Positions 47,932 through 62,452 of a stretch of 64,000 nucleotides of DNA are shown one piece after another (position 1 is the stretch's first letter; the number at the start of each line of letters is the position of its first letter). The notes beneath the pieces are model-generated. The model was not told the origin of the DNA. It saw nothing but the letters and a program-made list of their open reading frames with translations, and searched no databases. The position numbers and the translations under genes are program-made. Source of the stretch: Cymodocea nodosa (taxonomy: Eukaryota; Streptophyta; Magnoliopsida; Alismatales; Cymodoceaceae); the NCBI GenBank assembly GCA_036874045.1, contig CM072338.1, positions 19,800,501 through 19,864,500 of the forward strand, in the 5' to 3' direction.

Positions 47932-50900
47932 TCAAGGTCCAATTCTTGCAGCAATTACAAACAAAATGAAAATTGGGGATACAAGAAACAAGATGTACGG
48001 CAGAACTTGCTTCAAATATTCTTGCTTTTCTTCATATTTAACTTGAGTATATTCAGATTTTTCATCCAAAAATGCTTCAAAATAACTTTCATAACCTGTC
48101 TTATGTAAGGAAGAGAATCTTGAAACTTTCATCATTTCCATTGCCTGAAATAAGATTGTCAAATTTTATCAACTAATAACTTAGAAATTTTGGTTTAAAA
48201 GTCATTAATAAAGGATTTATACCTCAAAACCAAACATAAATTGTCTTGCTTTCTTGCTCACTTGAACATTAGGATGTGACTGAAGTTTTTCATACATGAC
48301 TCGAGCATCATCTTGCCTGTTATCACATTGGAAATCATTTATACAAAATATTGAATACAGAATTTCAATCTATCATTAGCAAGCCATCAACCATTTGTAC
48401 ATATTTATTTAAACTTGATTCCCAACTTAACCTTAAAAACATGTGTGTAACAAGATTAAAAAATCTCTATAATGAGTGTTTCGGATTCTTGACATAATGA
48501 ATCTACTTCATATAAGAAATTTAGAGTTTTTCTCAGTAGACCTTTTTATATTAACTGTGACGCAATGGACACAGAAACATGTTTGAACCTGAAACCCACT
48601 ACAATGCTGATGGGTTCTCAATTTCCAAATTATTCCTTTTTGAGCAATCTCACTTTTTCCATGATTATTCAAACAGTTACAGATAGCCATAGCTTGTTGC
48701 ACCACAGCTTGATGTGGTCACCTCACATCATAACTGCACAAATTTTCTGTACTTTAAGGAACTAGTAGCAATGTCAATATGCTTTCTTACAAGAGCTTGT
48801 GATCCAAGAGACTGCATGAGTTTAGGATAACATATATTTCACCACTTGAGAAGACTGGAAGACCAGCTAATTCCCAAATATTAGAGCATTTGATCCTAAA
48901 CAAGCCTTTGTCAGTTTCTCATACAGAAATGTCTTTATGGACTGCTATATATAGCCCCTCAATTCACTTTCAATAGGTAACGCTCTTATCTAGTAACTAA
49001 CCTATGAACCATCACTCTAATTTCAATGTCCACCCTCAATCATCTTGTCTAGTAACAAATGACACCCATGATGTGACAAGTTTGGACAATATTAGAAGCA
49101 AATAGGTTCTCCACAAATTCACTGGCACACCATGATAGGACAAGGTTAGCTTGGTGGCCTATTAATCATTGAGCTAGAGCATTGTAAAAGAATGATTTTA
49201 CTCCTACTGTAAAGAATACAGTCAACAATAGGAACGAGGGCCTCTTGATACAGTGGTCCTTGTTACCACCAAATATTGAATTAGGTGACCATTTTGATTA
49301 AGGTAACTGTCAACCAATCACACAAAATCAACCAAACATCTCAATCAGCCAAGCAAGCAAAGTTGACCTATTCCACAAAAGCAAGCACAATAGATATGTC
49401 CTCTAATAGTTGTGTACATTGGTAATAGATTAATTTTCACCTATTATTACTTAACCACGTGGATTACTGTAAATATCCCTCAATGCACCTACAGCAAGTA
49501 ACAACTTTTGTCTGATAACTAACATCAGAACCCTCACTCTAAACCCAACATTTACCCTACATTTGCTCATTTAATCATAAGAGAGCATTTGACCGTCCCT
49601 ACACTAAGAGTTAGCCAAACACCCTTTAGCACATTAAAGAATCTTCCACATTTTGTTGGCATTTAGGTATTCTAACATTACACCTGCAGTTCGTGTCTAT
49701 GTCTCTTTATCCTATAGTAACTTTTCACCATGCAATCACTTGTTCTTTATGGTAATTCCTAAACATTGACTCTCCAGAAATAGACAAGTTAAGCCAGCGA
49801 AATGATGGACAAAGGCAAGCATAGGAATCAAATGCAAAAATAAAATGAGAAATGGTGGATCATGTACCTTTCCAAAGAACAATGAAAAGGTCAAGGTCTA
49901 TAAGAGGTGGATTCATAATGGTAGAGTTAAAAGTTGTTTTGGCTGAAGGTGGCTAAACAGTTGCTAAGACAATTATAAACCAGCAAAGGTCAAGAAAAAA
50001 TTTTCTCCACAACGACAAAACAGTACCGTTGAGAAGTAGAAACTCACAGGAAGGGAAAGAGGAACACCTATAAGGGGCAAGGGTCTCCACTCCGAAAAGA
50101 TAATATCAGTTAACATAAAATATCAATGCATAAGAGGGTGATAATTTCTACAATCATTTCAAGTCCTAGAATACAACAAATATACATATAAGTGATATAG
50201 GTACTAACTTGTTAACATCTAGAGTAAAGTCTTGCACGTGTATCACACCCAAACACTTTCGGTGATAGAGGAAAAAACTCCTTGCTCAAATAAAGCCACC
50301 TAAAAGCAAATGGAAGGTACCCTCAAAGCCATCACAACAAAATTGGATTTCGCAAAATTAACACAGAGCATGGCTGGACAGCATATATCTAGCCTAGAAT
50401 TATGAGAAACCTACAAACCTAGGGCAGCACGTGCATGAACTTAGATACCTTCAACACAAGAACTTGAATGGCAACATACCACTGGACAACCACCAGCTAA
50501 TTGCACAACCACTGATTGTCCCTAGGAAGCCCAAGTTCCAATTATGGTGGAAAGAAAGAAAGGTTGTGGACAAAACCAGGGATACTAGATCAGGCCATCA
50601 AGTGGCCTGAATAGATTTCCAGACAGTGCAGCAGAAGAGAGAGGACCAGTGGTAGGAGGATGTATCAGCCAATGGGATGTGGTGGAAGCTCCATCTAATC
50701 CATTACCCATTTGAATGAGGGATAAAGAATGCCCCCTTTTTTTCTTCTCTAGAATCTTGGATTTGGAAATTGGCGACTACCACTGTGTCCTTTGTTTCCA
50801 CTTATTTTTTCTTGTATTAGGGTTAAGGTTCTTGTACCATGTGAGTTGGGAGAGGCAAACTGAAGATTAGTTTCCATTACTATAGCTTAACACACACACA

Positions 50901-53900
50901 CATGTGTGTGCGCATATATGGATTACCCCCTCACATGGAAGTCCATATAGCTGTACACTCACATGCATATGATATGTCTAACAGGAACTATCCCAAGGTA
51001 GGTTAGAAGTGGGCAGAATTACTTTGCAACCAAAAATCTCACTCCAGATTATCAGGAGTTGCTGTAGTAGTTGCAGACAAGATACTCCAGTCAAGAGATG
51101 GAATTCTTATATAAGAATCTGATAAAAAATTGTAGCATTACCTCCATTACATTTTTTACTTTCTCTCCTGACAACTTCAAAAACTAATTTCCCTAAAATG
51201 CCCAACTAACAACTAACAAACCCAAACCAAACAACCAATCTAGAGATTCTATTGCAACTTACAAGACCCACCACTCAATAGCAACCGGCAATCCACCAAT
51301 CAACCCAGTAAGTGAATCAGGTATCTCACAAAGAGTTTGTTTAAAATTTTGTGGATGCTAAGATTTTTTTTTTTATTAAAACAAGATTCCACATACATCA
51401 AAATCTTATCTTCCAGTATACTAGGTGTTAATAATTATCCAAAAACAAATGTCCTGTGTGTTAATTGAATCAGTCATTTGAGTTTTAAATTTCTTTTTAG
51501 AATTTGATAGTATTCTAATTTTGGTAAAAAAAGTCTGTGATTTTTCTATTATGTTCCTTTGCAGGTAGAAAATGGGAAGAGCCACCTTCCTTACTATTTA
51601 TTTCACCTTAAATTCTGATGTCATTGTAGATAGATTGCATTCACAAGCATACCTTGCTTATTTAAACATGTTAATAGAAGGCAGTTCAGGTATCAGATAC
51701 CTACGGAAAGATGCAAGTACCTATTAAGCGAATCCTGACAAATGGACCACTGCAGGGCAGCCAAGCCATGAAGTTCACTCTGTAGAGTAATTATTCATAA
51801 GAGGGATACCAATTATTGAGAGAGGAGAAAAAACAATTTTCCATACTAATTGAAAAAAAAAACCCTCAAATAGCATGTAATGAACAAAGCATGAATCATA
51901 AAAAACCAAACATATATTACTTTAAGATATGAACAATAACAACTTGTATCATAATTCCACTATGTGAAGTTAACCACATGAATGCTTTCTTGTCATATAT
52001 TTCTATTTATGATCTAATTTTTTATTAAATTATATAAATTTAAATTGTTTCTCACAATTTTTTGTCAAGGAGTTTTAGGTTTTCCTCTAATTCTTTTAGT
52101 TTCATTTATACTAATTAACTCTCCTAATTGATGCATCCTTTGACCTCCCATAGATATAATCAAATTACTTAAGTAGATTTTCTTTTTCTTATCTTCCATT
52201 CGTCCAACTTCTACTTTATTCCTAATAAAATAATTTTTAACTTATCTCTTATAGTATTACTATTCATTTATTTAAGCATTCACATATCTGCAATACTAAC
52301 TTTTTATACATAATCACACTTTATAGTCCAATATTCTAAACCATAAAGTATAGTTGAGTATATAATAGTATTTTTTTTAAAAAAATTTAAGAATATTCTT
52401 CTATCATATAATACTTCAAAAGCATTTTTCCACTTCATCCACCCTAAAATTGATACTAGTATCTAACACTATCAACCTATGTTATGTAGTTAAACTTTCT
52501 CTTAGAATAACTTTACAATCTTTGCACATTCTTTAATTTCTTTTTCGAGCAAGTAAAAAATCTATTTAACTAACATCTAAACCATTTCTAAATGTAATTA
52601 CATACTCCTCTCTTTTTCCAAAATAGGCATTTGTTACTAAAAAGTTGCAAGCTACACTAAGTACAATATTGAATTTCCTTCATTTCTATTACTAAAAACT
52701 AAATCCCTTATGATTTCTTTCATATCCTCTATTTTTGCTCACCTATATGACCATTTAGATCCCTTACATAATCATTTAGACTTCCTCCACTAAAGAGATT
52801 TTTACTAGCAGTTAAACATGAACTAAACTATCCAAATCTTCCTAAAGTTTTTATTTGGTAGGTTTAGTAACCTACTTGTGGTACATATAACTAATTATAT
52901 TAATTATCTTATTTTCTATCACAAGCTTGATTATTAAAATTTTATATTCTATCCACATTACTTCAACACTTCATTTTTTTTAAATTTTATCAACTATTAT
53001 TTTAACTTCATTCTCATCTTATCTTTTCCTATGTACCACAATTTAAAACTATTATCTTCAATTAACCTAGATTTTTCTTCCAAATAGTTTTAAGATTTAC
53101 AGCCATCTCTTAAAGAAAGACCAAAATGAATCTCACAAACATAGAAAAATTTAACATACGTATATCTTGAAAAATGTAGATAAAGTTAACATAGAAAAGG
53201 GATAGAAAAGAACAGTCCTTATTTGTTCCATCTTTCTTGTAAAGGTTATGGTAACGTCTACCCTACTTTATTGTTCCTTTGTTCCCTCTTTTTGGATTAT
53301 ACTAGAGTTGATTCTCTTTTTAAGTTGTAATACTATATTTCATGATATATAAATTCATGAGTTTCTTGGGAATTTGGCTTAATAGTGCATCGTACTGTAA
53401 ACGGCATACCAAAATTTTACAAAGAATGCCCGAGGACCCTTTGTCTTTATGTAGGATATTACATGTACATATTTAGCATCTACTGTGTAAGAATAAAAAA
53501 ACTGCATTGTTTATGGCATGCTAAGGAAGAACTGGATGTCTACAATTTTTTTAACACTTTCCATTAATCTTGTACCGATACACTATCACAAGTAACATGA
53601 CATTGTGGATAGAGAAATCAAGAGAAACATTAAATCAACAAAGTTAAAACTTGCCTTGAATACCACAGAATTCATTACTTCTTCATAGTAGGGCATGGCC
53701 TCACGAAGCTTTCCAAGTTCCATCAAGTTATCTCCATCCCTCATTGCCTAAATTGAACAAACGACCATTTTAGATAAATTTGTTTCTCAATGATCAAAGA
53801 GGAAAATCGCAAACAGTTCTTTATTGACATAATCAGTATAGCACAACAGATCTGCTTATCACAATTTCAGAAATGTATTTTGCACCATGATTAGCGCTCT

Positions 53901-56900
53901 TAGTTGGGAATGGCAACTAGTATGATCTGTAGAATAAATCAATACTTTCAAGTTTCAACTTTGTTGTATCATAATTTCAGATACATATTTTGGACTACAT
54001 ATGAACTGATCTGATATGGCATCTTCGTGAAAGTTTAGAAATGGTAGATTTAAAAATTTCTAATGACTTATTTTTATCCATAAACATTGTAGATATTCTA
54101 GAATAATTTCTGCAGTCAATTCTTTCCAAATGAATAATAAATGGAATTTAGATATGGCTTAAGAAGAAAATTTTTCTAATATGTGAGCTCTTGTGCACTT
54201 ATATCCTTTCACTATATTATATATTTGTTGTTCAAGAGCTTTCCTAAGTAATAAGTCAATGGGATTTGTTGTGGTTTACCGGCTATAAATTGTGTAGACA
54301 ACCGCTTTTGGTAATTAACATATTTATGCCTTAAATAGCTCAATTCCAGAGTTAAAATATAAAATCCCCTCTTGTAATATGATAACGCACAGGTAAATAC
54401 AAAGGATTCAACTTGTCCAACAACTCCAACCTAATTTTTGTTTCAAGCATGCATGGCACATTGTGTTCAAAAGCCCAATGGAATCTGTTTTACAACCAGA
54501 GTATCTAGTAATTCTAATTTTGTTTTCCTTAAGTTGGTCAACATTTACATGATCTCCCCAAAAAGAAGAGTCCACGCTATTTCTAGGCTCAAAGCCTTGT
54601 TTTTTCTTTCCATGTACTTTTGATAATCACATCTCACGTGAATGAGTATGGCTACACAAATCATGAAACGTCACACAGAACACAACATTAGAGCATGGAA
54701 AACTTGTAAGTCAGCCAATTGGACACAAACAGGTTGAGGGCGATGGACTGTTGCCATTCAACAATGCTTTCCTTATTTCATTTTGGGACATGTGTGCACT
54801 TTTCATGCTTTTCTTTCCAGGAACCAGCAGGCAGTAGCCAAAGAAAAAATGTGAACTGCCAACATAATGAGAAATTGTAATATTTATACTGTATGTAGTG
54901 ATTTCAATAGAAGTGTAGAAGCATCTCAAACCATTATTTTTTGAATGAAAATATAGAAACAGAAAAGTTATGCTTCATGAAACAAATTTGACACTACAAG
55001 ATATATCTAATAGATCCTTCCTCTTAACAACGTAGGTAATTATATCATCACACTCAAATTATAGAGTGCAAAAGATTATTGAAGTTGCCTTTGGCCACAC
55101 TCAGCAGAACTACCATAGTGTTCTGAAAAGAAAATATAAAATCAAGAAAATAACCAATATTTTGAAGATTCTTCTACATATGACTACTAGTTCTTTCCTC
55201 TCATTTTTCAATTTGGGCTACTTCAACAGATATAGGAGTTTTTACTACCGACAACTTATTTGAATTTACATGAGTCATTGTAGGATAGCAGATTTGTCAA
55301 GGGAGGTAGAAAGAAAGATTGTCATTACTCCTAAGGAATAATTCTCTACAAATAATGGTTACAAAGTAAGATAAAGTAACTTCCGATGTGAGACTATTTA
55401 TCTTAACCTCCTAATTAAGAATCCAATATAAAGATCTATTTATTTCATCACTTACTCCAACACTCTTCTTCAAGTTAGAGCATCTAAAATTAGAGGTGTA
55501 CATCACCTCACCCTACCGCTGTCAACCACTAATCCTCCACTACTCACCTTACTGCCATAATATTGCCAACATTGAATTAACTTTCAAGTTTGAAGTTTTA
55601 GCCATGATGCTTGTAATGTGAATTTTATTTCAATAATAGTACGAAAATGTCATGTGATTGGAAGAATTGATATTGTTTAGAGTTCTTTTTTGTTTCTAGG
55701 CATTTGGTTTGGTCTCTTAGATATTTAATTTCTAAAAATAGATAATTAATTGATGATTTGTGGTACATTAATGTTTATTGATGTCTTGTAATTTATAACA
55801 AAATTTTTATCATGCACAAGTGTTATGTTAATTGTAGACTTAAGTATTTATTGTTATATTTTATTATTTGAATCATATCTTTACTTTTATAGATTAGAAC
55901 CAACCAACATTTTAATACTTCGGTTTGGTTTGATTCTTGAGATAAAGATGGTTCAATTTGGTTCTGAAATTTCTAGAACTAATATATATGGTTTGATTCA
56001 TGGTTTTGTTAGAACCAAACTGAATTGAAATATGTACACCCCTATCTAAGATGCACAACTTCCAACAAAGTCAAACACAGCTAAAATAGAAAGTAAAATA
56101 ATTTGAATGGAAGTAGACTATGAGAGGTGGGCATAACTCAACTTGGTTTGGCTTAAATCAAAACCATCAAGCAAACTATATATATTGGCTAGAGCACTGT
56201 TCAAGCCAAATCAAACTATTTATTTCATTGAGTTGAGCTACTCAAAATTGGTGAAGTTTATTAACTATTAACATCCCATCCTCCTATTCCCTTCTTTCCT
56301 TTTGTTTAACTCGCCACAAGAAGTGTACTCATGAGACATGGAATAAAATAAATATATCTAGGAGAACAAGAAGAAAGAAGATTCAACTGCCTATTGGTGT
56401 GTTGTCGTCTCTTGCTGCTGACCAGTAAAGCTACCAATGGAGAAGGCTCTGTTGGGGTTTGATGATGATGTTAATGTCCTGGAATAGTAACATCAACATG
56501 GTCCTATTGGAGAAGGTGCAGTCAAAGGGAATAAAGTATGGAGAGGATATACTATCGATTAGGACCTATGAAATTGGAGACGTGTGGGAATGATGGAAGA
56601 TGGTGGAGGGTTCTGTTGGTTGTGATGGAGTGGAGGGTAGTTGATGGCATAAGTGGAGAATGATAACAAGAAACCATGTCAATGACAGGAACAAAGGAAG
56701 AGGAGTGGCAGCTAAGAAGAATGATGATGGAGGAAGAAAAAGAGAAACAGACAGAGAAAAGTTGACGAGGAAACAAGTGTCACAGAGCAGAGGGGGATGG
56801 TCAATAAATAACTAGCATTTCCCTTCTTCCCCTTTGATTTTTTTTCTTTTCTACCTTTTACCTCTCAAAATTTGTGTTATGATATCATGTCAAGAGAGCA

Positions 56901-59900
56901 AGGAAAAGAAATTTTGCTTACTAGTATGAAATAATCCTCTATAAATCAAAACTACAAAATGGAATAAGATACACAACTTCTAGTGTGGGATGATTATCTT
57001 AACCCTTAATTAAGGATCCATATAAAGATTTAAGAGTAAGCATGGCTTGTCTAGGTTTGGCTTAAACTAAAACCATCAACCAGACCATACCCATCAGTTA
57101 GAACATTTCAAAAACCTAATTGAACTATTCTATTTAATTGAGCCAAACCAAACCAAGCCATTCAAAATTGGTTTGGCTTGGTTCGGCTTATGAAACATCT
57201 TAATATACATTTGAAATGAATTAAAGGACCAACATAATTTTAATTAATCAACTAGTTTTTTCTAATGAGAATATGGAGAAGATGAAATTTTTTATACTAA
57301 ATAATCATGATATTAATAATGTAAAAAAAAAATGAATGTGAGATTAAACATGAGATTAGCCAACATGATATTAAGCCTGACAAACAAACAAATAATCACT
57401 AATCAATGTAGCAATGTCATAATATAGGTGTGTATGTATTAATAACAAAATATATAATATTCATTAATTTTTAAAATAATTTTAATGCAACTCAGCCCAG
57501 CTCCAAAGCCAACCTCAAAATCATACCAAACTATCTATATCACATATGATATTTCCAAGCTAAACCAAAGCATACAAAATGAAAACTGAACCAAACCATC
57601 AAAAATGATTCATCTAACGGAGTTAAATGGCTTAGATGCCCACCCTTATAAAGATTTATTTACTCTAAAAAAACCAATGAAAAAGTTGCAAGAAAATTAA
57701 GCAAATAACTTACACATGACTATACTACTAGTCAACTTAAGTTATAAAAAATAGTACAAGACCTTCTCACACTTGGACTTTGTCTTGGCATCAATGTTTA
57801 AGCCAAGCCGATTCTTATAATTTGCAATAGATTCTCTAATATGTGCTTCTTTGGCAGCTTTCACTTCAGCAGTTTCAAGCTCCTCGCCAGGGTGGATAGT
57901 TCTTCCACCACCAAACTGAAAATCAAAGGAAATATTCATTGGCATTTTAGGAAAGAAAAGTGGAAAAAATAGGAATTACATAGTTAACTAGTAGAGATTT
58001 AAAATATGGATCATGTTACTTTGTGCTTATAGAACATTGGGTGTTTTTTGGATGTGCACTATGCATCTCTGTCACAAACAAAAGCACCATGAAACTAGAA
58101 GTAGAAAGGAGTCTCCTCATATCTAAATTTTCTGTCCCAAAATGATTCTCATCTAGCATTAAATGTCACTTTAATTATAAATGATTACAATTAATGGTGA
58201 AAAGAATAGAAACTTGAGAAATTACATTTATATCACATAATGATATAAAATAAAGATTTTATGAGCATGATGGAATAATTAACTTGAAAGTTGAAAGATT
58301 ATATTGGAATGCATGGGAGATGCAGAAGAGCAGAATGTTAAAAAGAAGAAGAAATACAGTAAATGTCTCTGTGTCAAGATTATAATTTCAATAAATACCG
58401 CTTCAGAAATATTGTCAGGTCTTGGGAAGACCCCCCAAGTAGAGACCTTAGGCTTGTACAATTCTGAATCAGCAACATCTACATCTGAAATTGTCTTTGT
58501 TGATTTTTTATCTCTGAACTTGCTAGTGTCCCCCACAATGATCTCCACCTCAGGCAAATCACCTTCTGGAAGAGAGTCCATTATAGGAGAAAGACCAGCT
58601 GGCGGACTATCTTTTTTATCAGAAAAGTTGAGGCCTACAAAGTCAATGCTAGAAACGGTTGGATCTTGCCTTTTGCTACCCATGTTATCAGTGACAGCAT
58701 TTCTTGAATTAGCCATAGTCATATTCTGTGATCCTGTAACATAAAATAATCATTACAGAGTTCTTCAATGTAACAGTAATAAGGTGCACTTAAACTAACC
58801 TTCCAAGACAACAAAATAACTGCATGAAATATTTATAAGTTTTTGTTTTATATTCATTACAGATAACTGTTTTCATGCTCTCCTTGAGATGGGCAAAACA
58901 TGGTCAATCTGAGAACATGACACAGTATGCCTCCTAGATTATTTCTAGGCTATTGTGAACGACGTAGTTGTGAATATAGTAACCAAAGAAAAATGTCTCG
59001 TTTACTTATTTGAATATATGCACATGATACAAGCTAGTTATGAGGAATCCATGAACTATAAATAATGAAATTTTTCACTAATATTTTATTTTAATATTAT
59101 GATTGATATTTGGACATCGGATAGTTTGCTTTCAAGTCAAATGTGGGAGTTTTCAGCCACCTAAACTGTCATTTCCTGCTTATAGAGCCTCAAACATCAA
59201 CAGATTTTGGTAATAGATTCATGACGATGAAATCCATATTGCAGCATGTATCTGGATTGAAAATTTTGGTTTATAGAAAAAGAAAGATCAAGCTTAACTA
59301 AATGTAGCTGGTGTAAAAGCTGAACCAAGTTGCCTCTATTGACCTTAATTTTTTATTTATACTGACGAAAATATTTAACCTTCTAGAACTTATTGGGATT
59401 TCCTTTACTTTCTTAAAATTTCATTAAAAATCCTAATAAGAATTATTCATACACTTCTCAAAAAAAAAATCATTGAAAATCCTCGTATTCATAGTTATCA
59501 GGGCAGCTACTTCAGTGCACAAGCATGATTTTCCTTTGGGCAGTCACAAGCACAGGCACAACATTGTTTTAACGGGACGTATATCCTATAATACAAACAT
59601 GCATAATAAGTATACCAAAAATATAAGATTTTTAAATTTTGCAGCTATGTTGGCATCACCTAGATTCCCCATCAAAAATGAGATACAAAGAATCGGCACC
59701 AGACTCCGCAATATTATTTTAGGGACCGACCCCTTCAATGATGTTAACAAGAATAGATTCACCACATTTATGTAGAATGATCGTCATGCTTAATAAAGAT
59801 ATAATACAATTATTAAGAATTGATTTTAATTAAACCATAATTTTTATCATACACAATTTTAAAATATAATATATTTTTACACTCATAAAATCCAACATGA

Positions 59901-61093
59901 CAATTCCCATCATCCTTGCAACATCCGAAATTCAAAACCAAATTTAAAGCTATAGAATTATTTAATAGAGCTTCACCTCAATTGCCATTCTTTTTCCTTC
60001 CTTTGAAAAATCTTTCGTTTTTGGAATTACCATCTGTTGAAAGTGCTTCAACAGTAGCTTAGTTTTTTTTTAATTTTCTCTTCTTTGTTTATTTTTTATT
60101 TTTACTATAATAATGATCTGTTCCAAGAACGTTGGTGGCAAAAAGCTTTCTGGAAATTACCTGTAAACCTAAATAATTAAATCTAATTGAAGGTTAAAAC
60201 TAAAAGTGATAATTTTCCTAATTTTTATGACAAAATTCATTCAAAAAAATTTAAAACTAAAATTTACGAAAATAATAACAGTATTGAAAAACTTATTTAA
60301 CCTCCGTGGCATATTCTCTCGTGCAGCCAATCCCTCCCTCCTCCCCCCCCCCCCCCACAAAATAAAAGAAACTGATATTTGAAAAAAATAAAATTCTAAT
60401 ATAGAACATAAATTAGTATTATTTTTGGAATTATGTCAAAATGATTTATTATTTATTTTTTTGGAATTTATTATTAAATGCAATCTGTCGATTTTTGTTC
60501 TGATATATAAGAAACGATGTAAGACAACCGATACATTTTCAATTAATTCATATTTTTCATATGAATATAACTGTAATTATTTCAAAATCCTTAATTAATT
60601 AATTTTCGATAAAAAACAACAATATGACACGCAATTTTCAACAAAATTCGCGTAAACAGAAGACTTTTAGCGTACCCGAAGCACTGGACTTACCTCTAAC
60701 AATCTCACCACCGCCACCAACCCCCTTGTCCTTCTTGTAATCCTTGGCCTTCCGCATGGCAATCTTGACAGGATCCATCTCTTTCGAATTCGCCTCATCT
60801 TCTCTTCCTCTCGTGTCCGGCTTCGACGCCTTGGATTTCTTGTACTCGAGGGATTTCGCGAAGGCGCGCTTCACCGGATCCGATTCTTCAACGGGTTGTT
60901 CTTCCTCTGGGAGAGGAGAGGCGTCGGGAGAGGACCTGGCAGCAGAGACGGCGAGCTTCGGGAATTTGAGGTTCTGGTGAACGACGGGGGAGAGGACGAT
61001 CGTTTTGGAGGAGGCAGTGACGGTGGCAGCGGTGGAGGATGAGGAGGGATTTTGAGGAATGAGAGGCCAAGCGGAAGGAGTGCTGCAAGCCAT
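47932..61093 (-). CDS. Plastid-type TPR-like protein with C-terminal membrane anchor
   Basis: Exons (minus strand): 61093-60694, 58733-58399, 57915-57763, 53747-53655, 51779-51721, 48316-48223, 48144-47932. All junctions are in frame and give 448 residues. The N-terminus is Ser/Thr/Ala-rich like a chloroplast transit peptide. A motif occurs twice: DPVKRAFAKSLEYKK (72-86) and DPVKIAMRKAKDYKK (107-121). Then come an acidic linker, FGGGRTIHPGEELETAEVKA, and a helical TPR-like part (GDNLMELGKLREAMPYYEEV, ELHGLAALQWSICQDSLNR, ARVMYEKLQSHPNVQVSKKA). One transmembrane helix (residues 425-444) is followed by only four residues. I recognise this as a conserved plant family of uncharacterised chloroplast TPR-like proteins; its function is unknown to me. 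Intron 4 has a GC donor. Introns reach about 4 kb. Confidence 0.88.
52080..52780 (-). mobile_element. RTE-type LINE fragment
   Basis: On the minus strand an endonuclease-like GDLNGHIG lies at 52742-52761, followed by diverged RNEGNSIL-like sequence. After a deletion comes a reverse-transcriptase C-terminal segment (MLYGLEYWTIK, then MLK...MNSNTIRDKLK) at about 52160-52350. This is the motif order of plant RTE LINEs. Many stops are present. The fragment lies in the intron between 51780 and 53654 of the TPR-like gene, in its sense orientation. Confidence 0.65.
53642..53654 (-). other. Non-canonical GC 5' splice site
   Basis: The exon ending FK (TTCAAG) is followed by GCAAGT instead of GTAAGT on the minus strand. 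AG followed by GCAAGT is the usual context of GC-AG introns. The reading frame and the next conserved block (ELHGLAALQW) both require this junction. Confidence 0.8.
55300..57640. repeat. Cluster of degenerate dispersed repeats in intron 3 of the TPR-like gene
   Basis: A block with GGTTTGGCTTAAA and AAAACCATCAA, ending in TTCAAAATTGG-like sequence, occurs at about 56140-56250 and 57050-57180, with a weaker relative at 57530-57620. A second block (ATTATCTTAACC, then TTAATTAAGGATCC) occurs at about 55385-55440 and 56980-57030. The segment at 55450-55490 (CCAACACTCTTCTTCAAG) resembles a plant copia LTR. These look like fragments of old retroelements; no coding remnant was seen. Confidence 0.5.
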
Positions 61094-62452
61094 ACGAAGA
61101 CGCGGGAGGAGGTGGGCAACGCGAGTGAGGAACGAGGTGGGGTTTTTTTTTTTTTAAGGGTACTATTTTTGTTAATTGTTATTAGTAGTAGTATTTTGGT
61201 TAAAAAAAATTAAATATACTTTTTTATATTCAACATGTAATTATTTAAGACTGACCAGAGATAAAAAATAAGGTTTTTTTTTTCCTAGGAAGTAAGACAA
61301 AAGTTCTGTTTATACATATTTTTCATTAAAGAATGATAAAAATAGTAGGAATAAATATAATAGAATATGATATGAAATATGGTATTGTCTTAAATTTTTC
61401 TTTCTATTTTCTAATCGTACAGATTTTCAATCTTTTAAAAAAAATCAAGGATAAAAATTTAAAAAAAATGAAGAAAATAATGATTCACCGTTTTTTTTAA
61501 CATTAGTTTTAGATTCAATCGTTAATATTGGTAAATTTTAAGTTGATATATTTAAACAACAAAATAAATACCTACGATATTTTTTTCCTTAAATATTTAC
61601 ATTCAACATTAAACTCAAATAAAAATATTTGCATGGTTAAAGATAAAATATAAGGAAAAGTATTAGCAGACGTGTAACGTTTTCTTTAGTAAAGTAAGAG
61701 AGTAATCAAAATTAAAACCTCAATTTTAAATACGCAACTTTACATAACTAAAAAGTTTGAAAACTAAATAAAAGAAAACAGTTGTCAAACAAAAAAGGAT
61801 ATTGGTAATAGTAAAGATTAATTTTTTCCCTCTCGTTCATGTCTGTCTAACGTTTAATATTCCGGTAAACGAGTTGAAAGAAGGAATCGTAGGTCAACCA
61901 ATATTACTACATTACTACAGACTTAAATAGAATTCTAAAAAAAAGTGCGAGCATTTCAAAGTAATTAGACTTTATTAAATATTTTCACTCTTTTTTCAAC
62001 TAAGAGATTATCTAATAAAAAAAGTTAAACTAATAATCGAGTTGAATGTGAGTGTAAAGGATTTCTACATCTATGATATATATGTGTATATATATATAGA
62101 AAGAGAGAGAGAGAATTTTTTGCTTACAGGGAATTGTTTTTAAATTGAGTATATTACTGTATCAATTTTTATATTTTTCAAGTTTTAGGTATTAAAAAGA
62201 ATTTCGATATCATTACCTAACAATTAGATGTTATAGTTAAAATTATTATAAATAATTATCTTATGTCTTAAATACATAAACTTAGAATATATAATCTTAT
62301 TTTGTCGATGTCTGGGGTTTCTTTCGTCTTTTGTCTTCTCTCTCCGTCGTTATTTTCTTTCCATAACATATCCTTTTTCCGTGGATATCGCATCCGTCCA
62401 AGTTTTTCTAATTACACGGAAAATTCTAAAAGATTTAAAATACATTTAAAAC
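61094..62452. other. AT-rich spacer upstream of the TPR-like gene
   Basis: After a short 5' flank with a T run at 61143, this is very AT-rich with no recognisable gene on either strand. A TATATA/GAGAGA compound microsatellite lies at about 62076-62114. Confidence 0.5.

Noticed and set aside
48955-49600. Similar blocks (ACCCTCAAT..., CTCACTCTAA) at about 48955-49080 and 49477-49600, considered as a pair of LTRs
   Set aside because: Similarity is patchy, with no TG...CA ends, primer site or coding remnant between them, so it was not called an element.
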